Positions 36,808 through 46,150 of a stretch of 64,000 bases of DNA are shown piece by piece (position 1 is the first letter of the stretch; each line of letters starts with the position of its first letter). The notes beneath the pieces are model-generated. The model had not been told where the DNA came from, ran no database searches, and saw only the letters and a list, made by a program, of their open reading frames with translations. The stretch is from Bacillus salipaludis. GTDB lineage: Bacteria > Bacillota > Bacilli > Bacillales_B > DSM-18226. The stretch covers positions 62,001-126,000 of the forward strand of contig NZ_SMYO01000005.1 in the NCBI RefSeq assembly GCF_004358205.1. Direction: 5' to 3'. A program made the position numbers and the translations under genes.

Positions 36808-36821
36808 TAGAAGCGTTTTCA
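36808..36821. promoter_or_regulatory. CcpA cre site between acuA and acsA
   Basis: TAGAAGCGTTTTCA fits the cre consensus TGWAANCGNTNWCA at 12 of 14 positions. A minus-strand TATAAT (36791-36786) puts it over the expected -35 of acuABC, consistent with the known CcpA repression of acsA and acuABC in B. subtilis. Confidence 0.75.
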
Positions 36822-36886
36822 CAAAATTTTTAGACACTTTTTATAGATTTCAAAAAAATTATCATACAAAAAAATAATTTTAAAAA

Positions 36887-36915
36887 TTGAGAATAGTCTC
36901 TTTTTGTAATATAAT
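36887..36915 (+). promoter_or_regulatory. Sigma-A promoter of acsA
   Basis: TTGAGA (36887-36892), 17 bp, TATAAT (36910-36915). The start of transcription is expected near 36922, about 25 bases before the ATG. Confidence 0.8.
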
Positions 36916-36946
36916 TATCTCAATAAAACTTAAGGGGGAGAATTAG

Positions 36947-38665
36947 ATGAGAGTGGAAGCGCTGCCAGTGGTACAGGGAGAGTATAACCTACCAAATTAT
37001 GAAGAATTGTATAAGAATTTTAATTGGGAAGAAGCTGAAAAGGAATTTTCTTGGCACGAAACAGGATTGGTAAATATGGCTTACGAGGCGATTGACCGCC
37101 ATGTAAAAACCTTCCGGAAGAACAAAATTGCTCTTTATTATCGTGATGGAGTAAGGGACGAAAAGTACACATTTAAAGAAATGAAAGAACTGTCAAATAA
37201 GGCAGGCAATGTTTTGAAAACCTATGGCGATGTCGATAAAGGCGACCGTGTATTTATTTTCATGCCTCGCTCTCCAGAGCTTTACTTCACTGTTTTAGGT
37301 GCGATTAAATTAGGAGCGATTGTTGGTCCGTTATTTGAAGCATTTATGGAGGGGGCCGTCAGAGACCGTCTTCAGGACAGTGGTGCAAAGGTACTTGTTA
37401 CCACTCCGGAATTGCTTGATCGTGTTCCTGTAAGTGAATTACCTGATTTAAAGCATATTTTTGTAATCGGTAAAAATGTAGATGAGCAGGGACCGGTTAT
37501 TGACTTCTTGAAAAAATTGGAAGAAGCAGAGAAAGAGTTAAGAATTGAATGGGTTGAAAGAACAGACGGCATGATTCTACACTATACCTCCGGTTCTACT
37601 GGGAAACCTAAAGGAGTTTTGCATGTACATAATGCGATGGTTCAGCATTACCAAACAGCTAAATGGGTTCTTGATTTAAAAGAAGACGATGTTTACTGGT
37701 GTACAGCGGACCCTGGCTGGGTTACAGGAACCTCATATGGTATATTCGGACCATGGTTAACAGGAACCTCTAATGTCATAGTTGGCGGACGTTTCAGCCC
37801 TGAATCATGGTATCAAATGATTGAAGATTTTGGTGTTACAGTTTGGTACAGTGCCCCAACTGCTTTCCGGATGTTAATGGGAGCCGGCGATGAACTTGTG
37901 AAAAAATATAATCTTAGCTCACTCCGTCATGTTTTAAGTGTAGGGGAGCCGCTAAATCCTGAAGTTGTAAAATGGGGAGCAAAGGTATTTAATAAACGAA
38001 TTCATGATAACTGGTGGATGACGGAAACAGGGGCACAGCTGATTTCAAATTACCCATGTATGCCGATTAAACCAGGATCAATGGGGAAACCGATTCCAGG
38101 AGTAACCGCAGCGATCGTTGATGACCAAGGTAACGAATTGCCACCTTACCGTATGGGCAATCTTGCGATTAAAAAAGGCTGGCCTTCCATGATGTACACA
38201 ATTTGGAATAACTCAGAAAAGTACGAGTCCTATTTTATGCCTGGTGACTGGTATGTTTCTGGCGATTCAGCGTATATGGATGAAGAAGGGTATTTCTGGT
38301 TCCAGGGACGTATTGATGATGTGATCATGACTTCCGGTGAACGTGTTGGTCCTTTTGAGGTTGAAAGCAAGCTTGTTGAGCACCCAGCAGTCGCGGAAGC
38401 AGGCGTTATTGGAAAGCCGGACCCAGTTCGTGGGGAAATTATTAAGGCCTTTATCGCCTTAAGAGATGGCTTTGAAGAAACGGAAGAATTGAAAGAGGAA
38501 ATTAGACAGTTTGTGAAAAAAGGTCTTGCAGCACATGCGGCACCTAGAGAGATTGATTTCCGAGATAAGCTTCCAAAAACTAGAAGCGGTAAAATTATGA
38601 GACGTGTTTTAAAGGCATGGGAGCTTAATCTGCCTACTGGTGACCTTTCAACAATGGAAGATTAA
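36947..38665 (+). CDS. acsA: Acetyl-CoA synthetase AcsA (AMP-forming)
   Basis: 572 residues. P-loop-like LHYTSGSTGKPKGV, the A5 motif WWMTETGAQLI, A7/A8 hinge YVSGDSAYMDEEGYFWFQGRIDDVI and A10 PKTRSGKIMRR with Lys549, the residue acetylated by AcuA and deacetylated by AcuC. It makes acetyl-CoA from acetate, ATP and CoA. AAGGGGGAG precedes the ATG. It is transcribed away from acuABC; a cre lies between. Confidence 0.97.
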   Translation: MRVEALPVVQGEYNLPNYEELYKNFNWEEAEKEFSWHETGLVNMAYEAIDRHVKTFRKNKIALYYRDGVRDEKYTFKEMKELSNKAGNVLKTYGDVDKGDRVFIFMPRSPELYFTVLGAIKLGAIVGPLFEAFMEGAVRDRLQDSGAKVLVTTPELLDRVPVSELPDLKHIFVIGKNVDEQGPVIDFLKKLEEAEKELRIEWVERTDGMILHYTSGSTGKPKGVLHVHNAMVQHYQTAKWVLDLKEDDVYWCTADPGWVTGTSYGIFGPWLTGTSNVIVGGRFSPESWYQMIEDFGVTVWYSAPTAFRMLMGAGDELVKKYNLSSLRHVLSVGEPLNPEVVKWGAKVFNKRIHDNWWMTETGAQLISNYPCMPIKPGSMGKPIPGVTAAIVDDQGNELPPYRMGNLAIKKGWPSMMYTIWNNSEKYESYFMPGDWYVSGDSAYMDEEGYFWFQGRIDDVIMTSGERVGPFEVESKLVEHPAVAEAGVIGKPDPVRGEIIKAFIALRDGFEETEELKEEIRQFVKKGLAAHAAPREIDFRDKLPKTRSGKIMRRVLKAWELNLPTGDLSTMED

Positions 38666-38666
38666 A

Positions 38667-38705
38667 AAGTAGAAAAAACCGCACTCTGTGCGGTTTTTTC
38701 TACTT
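38667..38705. terminator. Long bidirectional terminator acsA / PBP
   Basis: An 18-bp perfect stem: AAGTAGAAAAAACCGCAC (38667-38684), TCT loop, and its reverse complement to 38705. It overlaps the last stop codon of the convergent PBP gene by two bases. Confidence 0.95.
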
Positions 38706-41493
38706 ATTTATTTTTCTCTTTGTTGTTATTTTCCTTTTGGTCGGTGTTTTTATCGGTACCCCCCACCTCCACCAAATTAGAGGGCGGGGATTCCTTACCG
38801 GCAATATCGACTGCCGTAACATAATAGGTTCCGCTTGGGACCGAAAGAGAAAGGCTTGATCCGCTTTTAATACTGGCTATCTTCAATTTTAAAAGCCCCG
38901 CGTGATAAACCCGGTAGCCAATGACATCATTTTCCGAAGATGTTGACCAAGCTAGTGTATTTGCGTCAGCACTTAGCCTTACGGATCCCGGAGTCTTGCC
39001 GTTATCAACAATCTTAGCGGTTGGGACAAGAATATGCGCCCAACGGCTTCTGTTTGGAATGAGCTGGCTTGGATTATGAAAGTTCCTTCCAACCATTCGG
39101 GTAATGAAATCGGGATTTAAGACAAGACCTCTTTGCGCAAACTCTGCAGGTGTTGAATCCAATGCTAAATATTTTCTGTCGCCAATCATAACATATTTTC
39201 CGGCAACTAAACTATCATCCACTTTTGTCGGGACATATTTAGCATTGAAGTAGTCACTCTCAACCAAGCCCGCATTTACGCAAGCTGCCGATGGCAAGAG
39301 ACCTGATACAGCGCAATAAGAGCGTCTAACAATTCCGTTTGGCATTTTAAATTGCTTTTTCGGAGCAATTAAGGACGGCTTGATCTTATAGGCAGAATTG
39401 ATTAAATCAACCCAAAGATTGTTTGTCCGCTGACTATACGACATATATCCGTAAGATTGAAGGGATTTTGGCGTATCATAACCCGTCCAGATTCCAAATG
39501 TTACATTCGGATTGGTTCCAACCAGCCATGAGTCTTTATAATCGACTCCTGTACCTGTTTTTCCGGCCCAGTCTGTTCGAAATTTAAGACGGTAATTAAT
39601 GCCCGCAGCCGTACCCATTCGCATAACATCACGCATCATATCTAATGTTAAATAAGCGGTCTGAGGTGTAAAAACCTTAACAGGTTTAACCTGATGCTGA
39701 TAAATCACTTTCCCATTTTTATCGACGATACTGTCAATCATATAGGCGTCGATAAATTTCCCGCCATTTGCAAAAGTTGTAAAAGCATTCGTATTTTCTT
39801 CAACTGTAACTCCGTTGCTTAAAGAACCAATAGCCGTTGAAAGGTTCGTATAGTCTTCACTTCTAAGTGAAGAAAAACCCATTTTTTCCAGGTATTTAGC
39901 CGGCCGTTGATTAACAATGTCCCTGTATAACTTCACAGCAGGCACGTTATAAGACCATGCCAGGGCGTATCTTGCAGAGACTAAACCACTATACCTCATG
40001 TCATAGTTATGGGGCCATGGGCTGCTGCTTGCCGGGTTAAGGCTCAAAGCAACATCTGGTAAAGTTGTCCCGGGGGCAGCCTTTCCCATTTCAATTGCCG
40101 GTCCATAAACAAGGAGCGGTTTCATGGTCGACCCATTTTGACGAATCGCGTTGGTAGCGTGATTAAGCTGCTGTTTATCATAATCTCTTCCGCCAACAAA
40201 GCTAATGATTTTACCGGTTTTATTTTCAATCAAGATAGCCCCAACTTCCACGGGCTCCATGACGGTTTTGACCTTACCTGTCTCCGGATCCTTCTTTTCT
40301 TCCGGTTTATCAGGTCCATAATATGGATATCGATCCTTAACTTTTTGCATGGCGTCATACATTTTTTTGTTAATGGTTGTGTGAATCTCATAACCATTTT
40401 GTTTTAAATCATGACTGGCTAAAGTTTGGTACTTGTATTGGAGATTGCTGTCTTTCTTTAATTCTTTTTCACTGATTCCGTCCTTTTGGGCCAAAACCGT
40501 AGCAAGAACATCGATTGAACGTTTTTCAATTTCAAATGTCAACCAAGGATATTTTTCCAAAGGATTTGGACGCGGTGGTGTAAAATCTTTTGTAATGTCA
40601 TAGGCCGCCGCTTCAGCATACTGCTTTTTGTTAATGTAACCGCCATCATACATCCTTTTTAAAACGGTTTTCATCCGGTTGATTCCCGGTTCCAAATTTT
40701 CTTTCACTTTTCCGTCTCTTGTAAAAGGGGTGTATCCGAAGGGGCTTTGCGGTAACCCTGCGATAAAGGCTGCTTCTGGTAGTGTGAGCTTGTTTGCGCT
40801 TTTCCCGAAGATTCCTTTTGCTGCTGCCTGTACCCCTGCAATATTTCGTCCGGATGAATTTCGACCGAATGTTGAAACATTTAGGTAGGCCTCAAGAATT
40901 TCTTTTTTGGAGAAAAATTTTTCTAAACGAAGGGCAAGTAAGATTTCATTTGCTTTCCGTTGAAAGGAGACCTCATTGGTTAAAATTTGGTTCTTAATAA
41001 GCTGCTGAGTTAACGTACTGCCGCCTGATTGAACTGCTGAATTGGTGACTTCCTGAAATAGGGCGCGAAAAACGGCTTTTGGAACCACACCATGATGCTT
41101 GTAAAAATACTCGTCCTCTGTTGAAATGACGGCTTTTACAAGGTAATCAGAGACCTGATCCAAATTTACTTCTTCACGTTCAAGATCTGATCTTAGTTTT
41201 CCAAGGTAAACATTATCAGCAAAATAGAGGTCAGAAGTCTCAGTATAATTATAAATATCTTTTTTCAAACTACTGTAAGAGCGGACGGGTTCATCCTTCA
41301 CAAGTGAGGCAAAGTACCCTGCACCAACACCGGTAGCAAAAGAGCCTCCAAGAATAAATACAGTTAAAAAGATTAGAAAAAGATTCCAAACCACAGAATA
41401 TGTAATTCGAGCACTCTTTACTGTTTTTTTATGTGTAATCAAGTTTAGGGATGATTTTAAAACTTCCATCCAAGCCTGCAGTCTTTCTTTCAT
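38704..41493 (-). CDS. Class A penicillin-binding protein with C-terminal FN3 domain
   Basis: 929 residues from ATG 41493, set by GAGGTG nine bases upstream; upstream in-frame GTG/ATG lie inside that site. One N-terminal membrane helix (about 36-60). GT51 glycosyltransferase: catalytic Glu126 in ISTEDEYFYKHHG, GGSTLTQQLIKN and RKANEILLALRLEK. Transpeptidase: S455-T-M-K, SYN at 514-516 and KTG at 645-647. A fibronectin type III domain near 835-910 is followed by a short Asn/Lys-rich tail. It polymerises and cross-links peptidoglycan. It is the size of PBP1-type enzymes, but the neighbours are not those of ponA; the exact orthologue is unsure. Confidence 0.92.
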   Translation of the reverse strand: MKERLQAWMEVLKSSLNLITHKKTVKSARITYSVVWNLFLIFLTVFILGGSFATGVGAGYFASLVKDEPVRSYSSLKKDIYNYTETSDLYFADNVYLGKLRSDLEREEVNLDQVSDYLVKAVISTEDEYFYKHHGVVPKAVFRALFQEVTNSAVQSGGSTLTQQLIKNQILTNEVSFQRKANEILLALRLEKFFSKKEILEAYLNVSTFGRNSSGRNIAGVQAAAKGIFGKSANKLTLPEAAFIAGLPQSPFGYTPFTRDGKVKENLEPGINRMKTVLKRMYDGGYINKKQYAEAAAYDITKDFTPPRPNPLEKYPWLTFEIEKRSIDVLATVLAQKDGISEKELKKDSNLQYKYQTLASHDLKQNGYEIHTTINKKMYDAMQKVKDRYPYYGPDKPEEKKDPETGKVKTVMEPVEVGAILIENKTGKIISFVGGRDYDKQQLNHATNAIRQNGSTMKPLLVYGPAIEMGKAAPGTTLPDVALSLNPASSSPWPHNYDMRYSGLVSARYALAWSYNVPAVKLYRDIVNQRPAKYLEKMGFSSLRSEDYTNLSTAIGSLSNGVTVEENTNAFTTFANGGKFIDAYMIDSIVDKNGKVIYQHQVKPVKVFTPQTAYLTLDMMRDVMRMGTAAGINYRLKFRTDWAGKTGTGVDYKDSWLVGTNPNVTFGIWTGYDTPKSLQSYGYMSYSQRTNNLWVDLINSAYKIKPSLIAPKKQFKMPNGIVRRSYCAVSGLLPSAACVNAGLVESDYFNAKYVPTKVDDSLVAGKYVMIGDRKYLALDSTPAEFAQRGLVLNPDFITRMVGRNFHNPSQLIPNRSRWAHILVPTAKIVDNGKTPGSVRLSADANTLAWSTSSENDVIGYRVYHAGLLKLKIASIKSGSSLSLSVPSGTYYVTAVDIAGKESPPSNLVEVGGTDKNTDQKENNNKEKNK

Positions 41494-41649
41494 TAAGAGC
41501 ATCACCTCGACTTAAATCACATACATTATAGCATATACATGTTCAAAAAAATGACAAAGTTCTACATTTATCTTAATTTTCCAATTCAAGTTTGACAAAA
41601 GTCATGGAAATATGGTAAAAAAGGTATAATCAATTTTATAATTTTAATG

Positions 41650-41880
41650 CTGTGAAGGGAATCAACAGTAGATTTTCTATCCCTGTTTGTAGAGAGTCAG
41701 CGGAGGGTGAAAGCTGATACATATAGAAAATTGAATTACGTCCTGGAGCTTTCTCTGTGAAGATTAGAGTAGCAGAGAACGGATAAGCCGTTAATTTTTC
41801 GAGGTGGAGGAATTTTTTTCCTCAAGCCGGGTGGTATCGCGTATTTATACGTCCCTGCATGTTTGCAGGGGCGTTTTTTA
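41650..41880 (+). promoter_or_regulatory. Tyrosine T-box leader of tyrS
   Basis: The stem I region carries AGAGAGTCAGCGGAGGGTGA and the specifier codon TAC at 41737-41739. The antiterminator region reads AAGCCGGGTGGTATCGCG with TGGT (41832-41835) to pair with the ACCA end of uncharged tRNA-Tyr. The terminator follows: CCCTGCA (41853-41859) / TGCAGGG (41864-41870), then TTTTTT from 41874. The usual GGTACCGCG core reads GGTATCGCG here. It allows read-through when tRNA-Tyr is uncharged. The promoter upstream is uncertain. Confidence 0.92.
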
Positions 41881-41891
41881 TTTTCTTTTAG

Positions 41892-43160
<1,269 letters not shown>

Positions 43161-43171
43161 AATAAAGGGGC

Positions 43172-43203
43172 TCTTGGAGAATTTCCGAGGGCTCTTTTGT
43201 TTG
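43172..43203 (+). terminator. Weak terminator after tyrS
   Basis: CTCTTGG pairs with CCGAGGG with two G-U pairs, followed by CTCTTTTGTTT. Confidence 0.35.
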
Positions 43204-43356
43204 AGTTTTTGATGGGAGCCTTTAGGAGACAAAATAGAGGTGGAAAGTGTCGCCAATACTGTGTTAAGAAAAGAAATCTGTAACTAAATAGTAAATTTCA
43301 TTTTATGTTACAACAGATTAAATTAAATCGTCTAATATTATAGGAGAAAGACGGGG

Positions 43357-43557
43357 GTGAGGTATTTGCGGTTAATGTTTCATGCTATTTTTATCATTGT
43401 GCTCACACTTATTACATTTTTTGGTTTAGGACCAATTATGTTAGCAGATGGAAGTTTAGCAGAAAGAATCATCACAGCATTCATTGTATTAATTTTATAT
43501 GTAATCATTGTCTTTTTTTATCGAAGGTCACTTCAATCCATTAAAAAACGAAAATAA
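43357..43557 (+). CDS. Small two-helix membrane protein
   Basis: 66 residues from GTG 43357 (AGGAG 10 bases upstream); TTG 43366 behind GGGGGTGAGG is an alternative. Two hydrophobic segments, MFHAIFIIVLTLITFFGLGP and IITAFIVLILYVIIVFFY, are joined by a short loop and followed by a basic tail RRSLQSIKKRK, giving both ends inside. The function is unknown. It shares the long bidirectional terminator with rpsD. Confidence 0.65.
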   Translation: MRYLRLMFHAIFIIVLTLITFFGLGPIMLADGSLAERIITAFIVLILYVIIVFFYRRSLQSIKKRK

Positions 43558-43590
43558 AGAGATCCTGAGCAAATTGCTCAGGATCTCTTT
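43556..43590. terminator. Bidirectional terminator small membrane gene / rpsD
   Basis: Perfect 16-bp stem AAAGAGATCCTGAGCA (43556-43571) / TGCTCAGGATCTCTTT (43575-43590). Confidence 0.92.
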
Positions 43591-43600
43591 ATTACAAAGA

Positions 43601-44203
43601 TTAACGAGAATAGAACTCAACGATAAGAGTTTCGTTAATTTCAGCTGGTAATTCAGAACGCTCTGGTAAGCGAGTGAAAGTACCTTCTAACTTATCAGCA
43701 TCGAAAGTTAAGAAATCAGGAACGAAGTTGTTTACTTCAATCGCTTCTTTCACAACGTCAAGATTGCGTGATTTTTCACGAAGGGTGATAGTTTGTCCAG
43801 CAGTTAAACGGTATGATGGGATATCAACGCGTGAACCATCAACAAGGATATGACCGTGGTTAACTAACTGACGTGCAGCACGACGAGTACGTGCTAAACC
43901 TAAACGGTAAACAACGTTATCAAGGCGTGATTCAAGTAGAATCATGAAGTTTTCACCGTGTACGCCGCCTAATTTACCAGCTTTGTCGAATAGGTTGCGG
44001 AATTGACGCTCATTTACTCCATACATATGACGAAGTTTTTGCTTTTCTTGTAATTGCAAACCATATTCAGAAAGCTTTTTGCGTTGGTTAGGACCATGTT
44101 GTCCTGGAGCGTAAGGACGCTTATCTAATTCTTTACCTGTGCCGCTTAGAGAGATTCCAAGACGACGGGATAATTTCCAGCTAGGGCCGGTATAACGAGC
44201 CAT
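43601..44203 (-). CDS. rpsD: 30S ribosomal protein S4
   Basis: 200 residues, standard S4: [20 protein letters not shown] at the N-terminus and the S4 RNA-binding domain [33 protein letters not shown]. It binds 16S rRNA early in assembly. AAGGAGGAG precedes the ATG. In Bacilli rpsD is a separate gene with a long leader through which S4 represses its own synthesis. Confidence 0.98.
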   Translation of the reverse strand: MARYTGPSWKLSRRLGISLSGTGKELDKRPYAPGQHGPNQRKKLSEYGLQLQEKQKLRHMYGVNERQFRNLFDKAGKLGGVHGENFMILLESRLDNVVYRLGLARTRRAARQLVNHGHILVDGSRVDIPSYRLTAGQTITLREKSRNLDVVKEAIEVNNFVPDFLTFDADKLEGTFTRLPERSELPAEINETLIVEFYSR

Positions 44204-44398
44204 GAGAGACTCCTCCTTCGTGTTTTTATTTTGGTAAAATAAAAACGGTTATGAAACAACGATGATAGCCATTTTGTTTTCAGATACCTTCGCCCTAGCA
44301 GCAGAGGGTTACAAGATACCCCATCATTTGAAAAAGTGTTCAAGTGAGGAACAAAATGAACGATTAAAGTGTTCACATAAGCTGCAATATTTTACACA
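44204..44398 (-). promoter_or_regulatory. Candidate S4 autoregulatory leader of rpsD
   Basis: About 195 bases separate the promoter from the rpsD ATG, far longer than needed. The leader holds a GGGGTATCTTGTAACCC segment, a following GCTGCTAGGGCGAAGGTATC stretch, and a perfect AT hairpin (44223-44232 with 44236-44245) just before the ribosome binding site. Location and length match the S4-binding rpsD leader known in B. subtilis; the fold itself was not computed. Confidence 0.55.
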
Positions 44399-44404
44399 AG
44401 GAGT

Positions 44405-44434
44405 ATTATATAATTTTATTTACTGAGAAGTCAA
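44405..44434 (-). promoter_or_regulatory. Sigma-A promoter of rpsD
   Basis: On the minus strand TTGACT (44434-44429), 18 bp, TATAAT (44410-44405). Confidence 0.82.
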
Positions 44435-44442
44435 GAATATTT

Positions 44443-44451
44443 TGTTATAAT
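44443..44451 (+). promoter_or_regulatory. Extended -10 promoter of dgcP
   Basis: TGTTATAAT is an extended -10 element. Its -35 region falls on the -35 of the divergent rpsD promoter, so the two polymerases would compete. Confidence 0.5.
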
Positions 44452-44592
44452 AATGTATAGCCAAAATTTTGAAGTCTTTATAAAAGTTAGAAAAAATTCA
44501 AAAAAGTAATTAAAAAGGCGATGGATTTTCACTATAATAAAGTGAGGGTGTATATATTTGGAATTAGATCGAGAAAATTGGGTGAGCTAATA

Positions 44593-46029
44593 ATGGACGT
44601 GTTCGGTGATCATGTAACCATACAAAATGACGAAAACAGATATAAGCGGTTATTTCATATAACTGAAAAATTCCATTCTTTAATGGATAAGGAATCTCTT
44701 TTACGAGAAATAATTGTTTCTCTCGAACAGTTGTATCCCTCATTTTCCTGCTATTTGCTTCTTTCTCAAGATTATCACAATCAAAACGAATTGCCCATTA
44801 TTGATCTGGAATATGATAGTGAAAATATTATAGCCATGGAGGCTTACGTTTCAGGGAATACCAAAATGGAAAATTCTCTTGAAGAGAGGCGCTCTATCCT
44901 TTATGCGCCGTTAAAAGGGAAACAAGGGGTTTATGGAGTTCTGCAGATCATTGCTCCTAACATCCTTGTATTTCCAAAAGACGAAATTGAATTTATCACT
45001 TTACTGGCAAATGCGGCTGGCGGTGCATTGGAAAATACCAAGCTTTATCAGCAGTCCAGGCAGGTTATTTCCGATTTACAGTTAATTAATGAAACAACAC
45101 ATCGTTTAAACTCAAAACTCAGGCTAAAAGATATGATTAGCTATATGACAAATCAAATTAAACATTCCTTCCAAGCAGAGGAAGCAGGTTATTTCCTGCT
45201 GACAGACAATTTGATTAATAGTAAACTACTGCCAGGATCTACCCCATTCTTTTATACGAAACAAGCATATCCATATATTGAATACATAAAAAATAAAATA
45301 CTGTTGGAAAAAGAGGCGCTTTTTTTCGGAGATATAAACATTCCTAGTATTAATGGAATAAAGTGTTTTCGTTCCATAATGGCGGTTCCAATGGTCCAAA
45401 GAGGAAAATTTAAAGGTTTTAGTATTGTTATGAATCAAGAACCCTATTTCTTTTCATTTGAAGCCTTTAAGCTTCTGCAATCGCTGATTCATCATTCCGC
45501 ACTGGCGCTTTCCAATTCGATGCTTAGGGAAGAATTGGAGAGAATGATTATTACAGATCATTTAACGAAACTTCATTCGCGAAATTATCTTGATGAAAAG
45601 ATTCAATTGTCAATGAAAGAGGACGAGCAAGGGACATTCATTCTGATTGATATTGATAATTTTAAGAACATAAATGATACGTATGGACACCAGGTTGGTG
45701 ATGAAGTATTGGTTCAAGTGGCCAATATTATTCGTGGAAATATTCGCGATCATGATGTTGGAGCACGCTGGGGTGGTGAGGAAATGGCCATCTACCTTCC
45801 TAAAGTGTCATTAGAGACAGGGGTTGCAATCGCTGAGCGCTTAGTAAAAGCTGTGGCCGAATGCTCTGTCCCATCAATTACCGTATCTTGCGGTGTATCC
45901 TATTGGCATATGGACATGCTTGATTCCTATAACTATTTATTTAAAAGGGCTGACGAGTCCCTCTACACAGCAAAAGGGACAGGGAAAAATAAAGTCATTA
46001 ATCAAAATGATCGCATAAAAGCAAGTTAA
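44593..46029 (+). CDS. dgcP: Diguanylate cyclase DgcP (YtrP), GAF-GGDEF
   Basis: 478 residues from ATG 44593, chosen for the GGGTGAGC site; an in-frame ATG at 44521 lacks one. Two GAF-like domains (about 15-160 and 180-320) precede a GGDEF domain. The active-site loop reads ARWGGEEM (GGEE at 394-397), with Met398 in place of the usual Phe. An RDHD inhibitory I-site lies five residues before it. It makes c-di-GMP from two GTP. No membrane segment is seen, so it is cytosolic, as for B. subtilis DgcP. Confidence 0.9.
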   Translation: MDVFGDHVTIQNDENRYKRLFHITEKFHSLMDKESLLREIIVSLEQLYPSFSCYLLLSQDYHNQNELPIIDLEYDSENIIAMEAYVSGNTKMENSLEERRSILYAPLKGKQGVYGVLQIIAPNILVFPKDEIEFITLLANAAGGALENTKLYQQSRQVISDLQLINETTHRLNSKLRLKDMISYMTNQIKHSFQAEEAGYFLLTDNLINSKLLPGSTPFFYTKQAYPYIEYIKNKILLEKEALFFGDINIPSINGIKCFRSIMAVPMVQRGKFKGFSIVMNQEPYFFSFEAFKLLQSLIHHSALALSNSMLREELERMIITDHLTKLHSRNYLDEKIQLSMKEDEQGTFILIDIDNFKNINDTYGHQVGDEVLVQVANIIRGNIRDHDVGARWGGEEMAIYLPKVSLETGVAIAERLVKAVAECSVPSITVSCGVSYWHMDMLDSYNYLFKRADESLYTAKGTGKNKVINQNDRIKAS

Positions 46030-46119
46030 GGCATCTATGGATTCATGGGTGCCTGAATCCATATAGGTTGAAATTTTGTTTACGTACTTTATCTATATAG
46101 GCTTCATATTCTATAAAAA

Positions 46120-46133
46120 TGGAAGCGTTTTCA
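46120..46133 (+). promoter_or_regulatory. CcpA cre site upstream of the methionine gamma-lyase gene
   Basis: TGGAAGCGTTTTCA matches the cre consensus TGWAANCGNTNWCA at 13 of 14. It lies immediately before the ribosome binding site (GGAGGGG, 46139-46145), a position suited to roadblock repression. Twelve bases (GAAGCGTTTTCA) are shared with the acu/acs cre. Confidence 0.72.
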
Positions 46134-46150
46134 AAATAGGAGGGGTAAAA

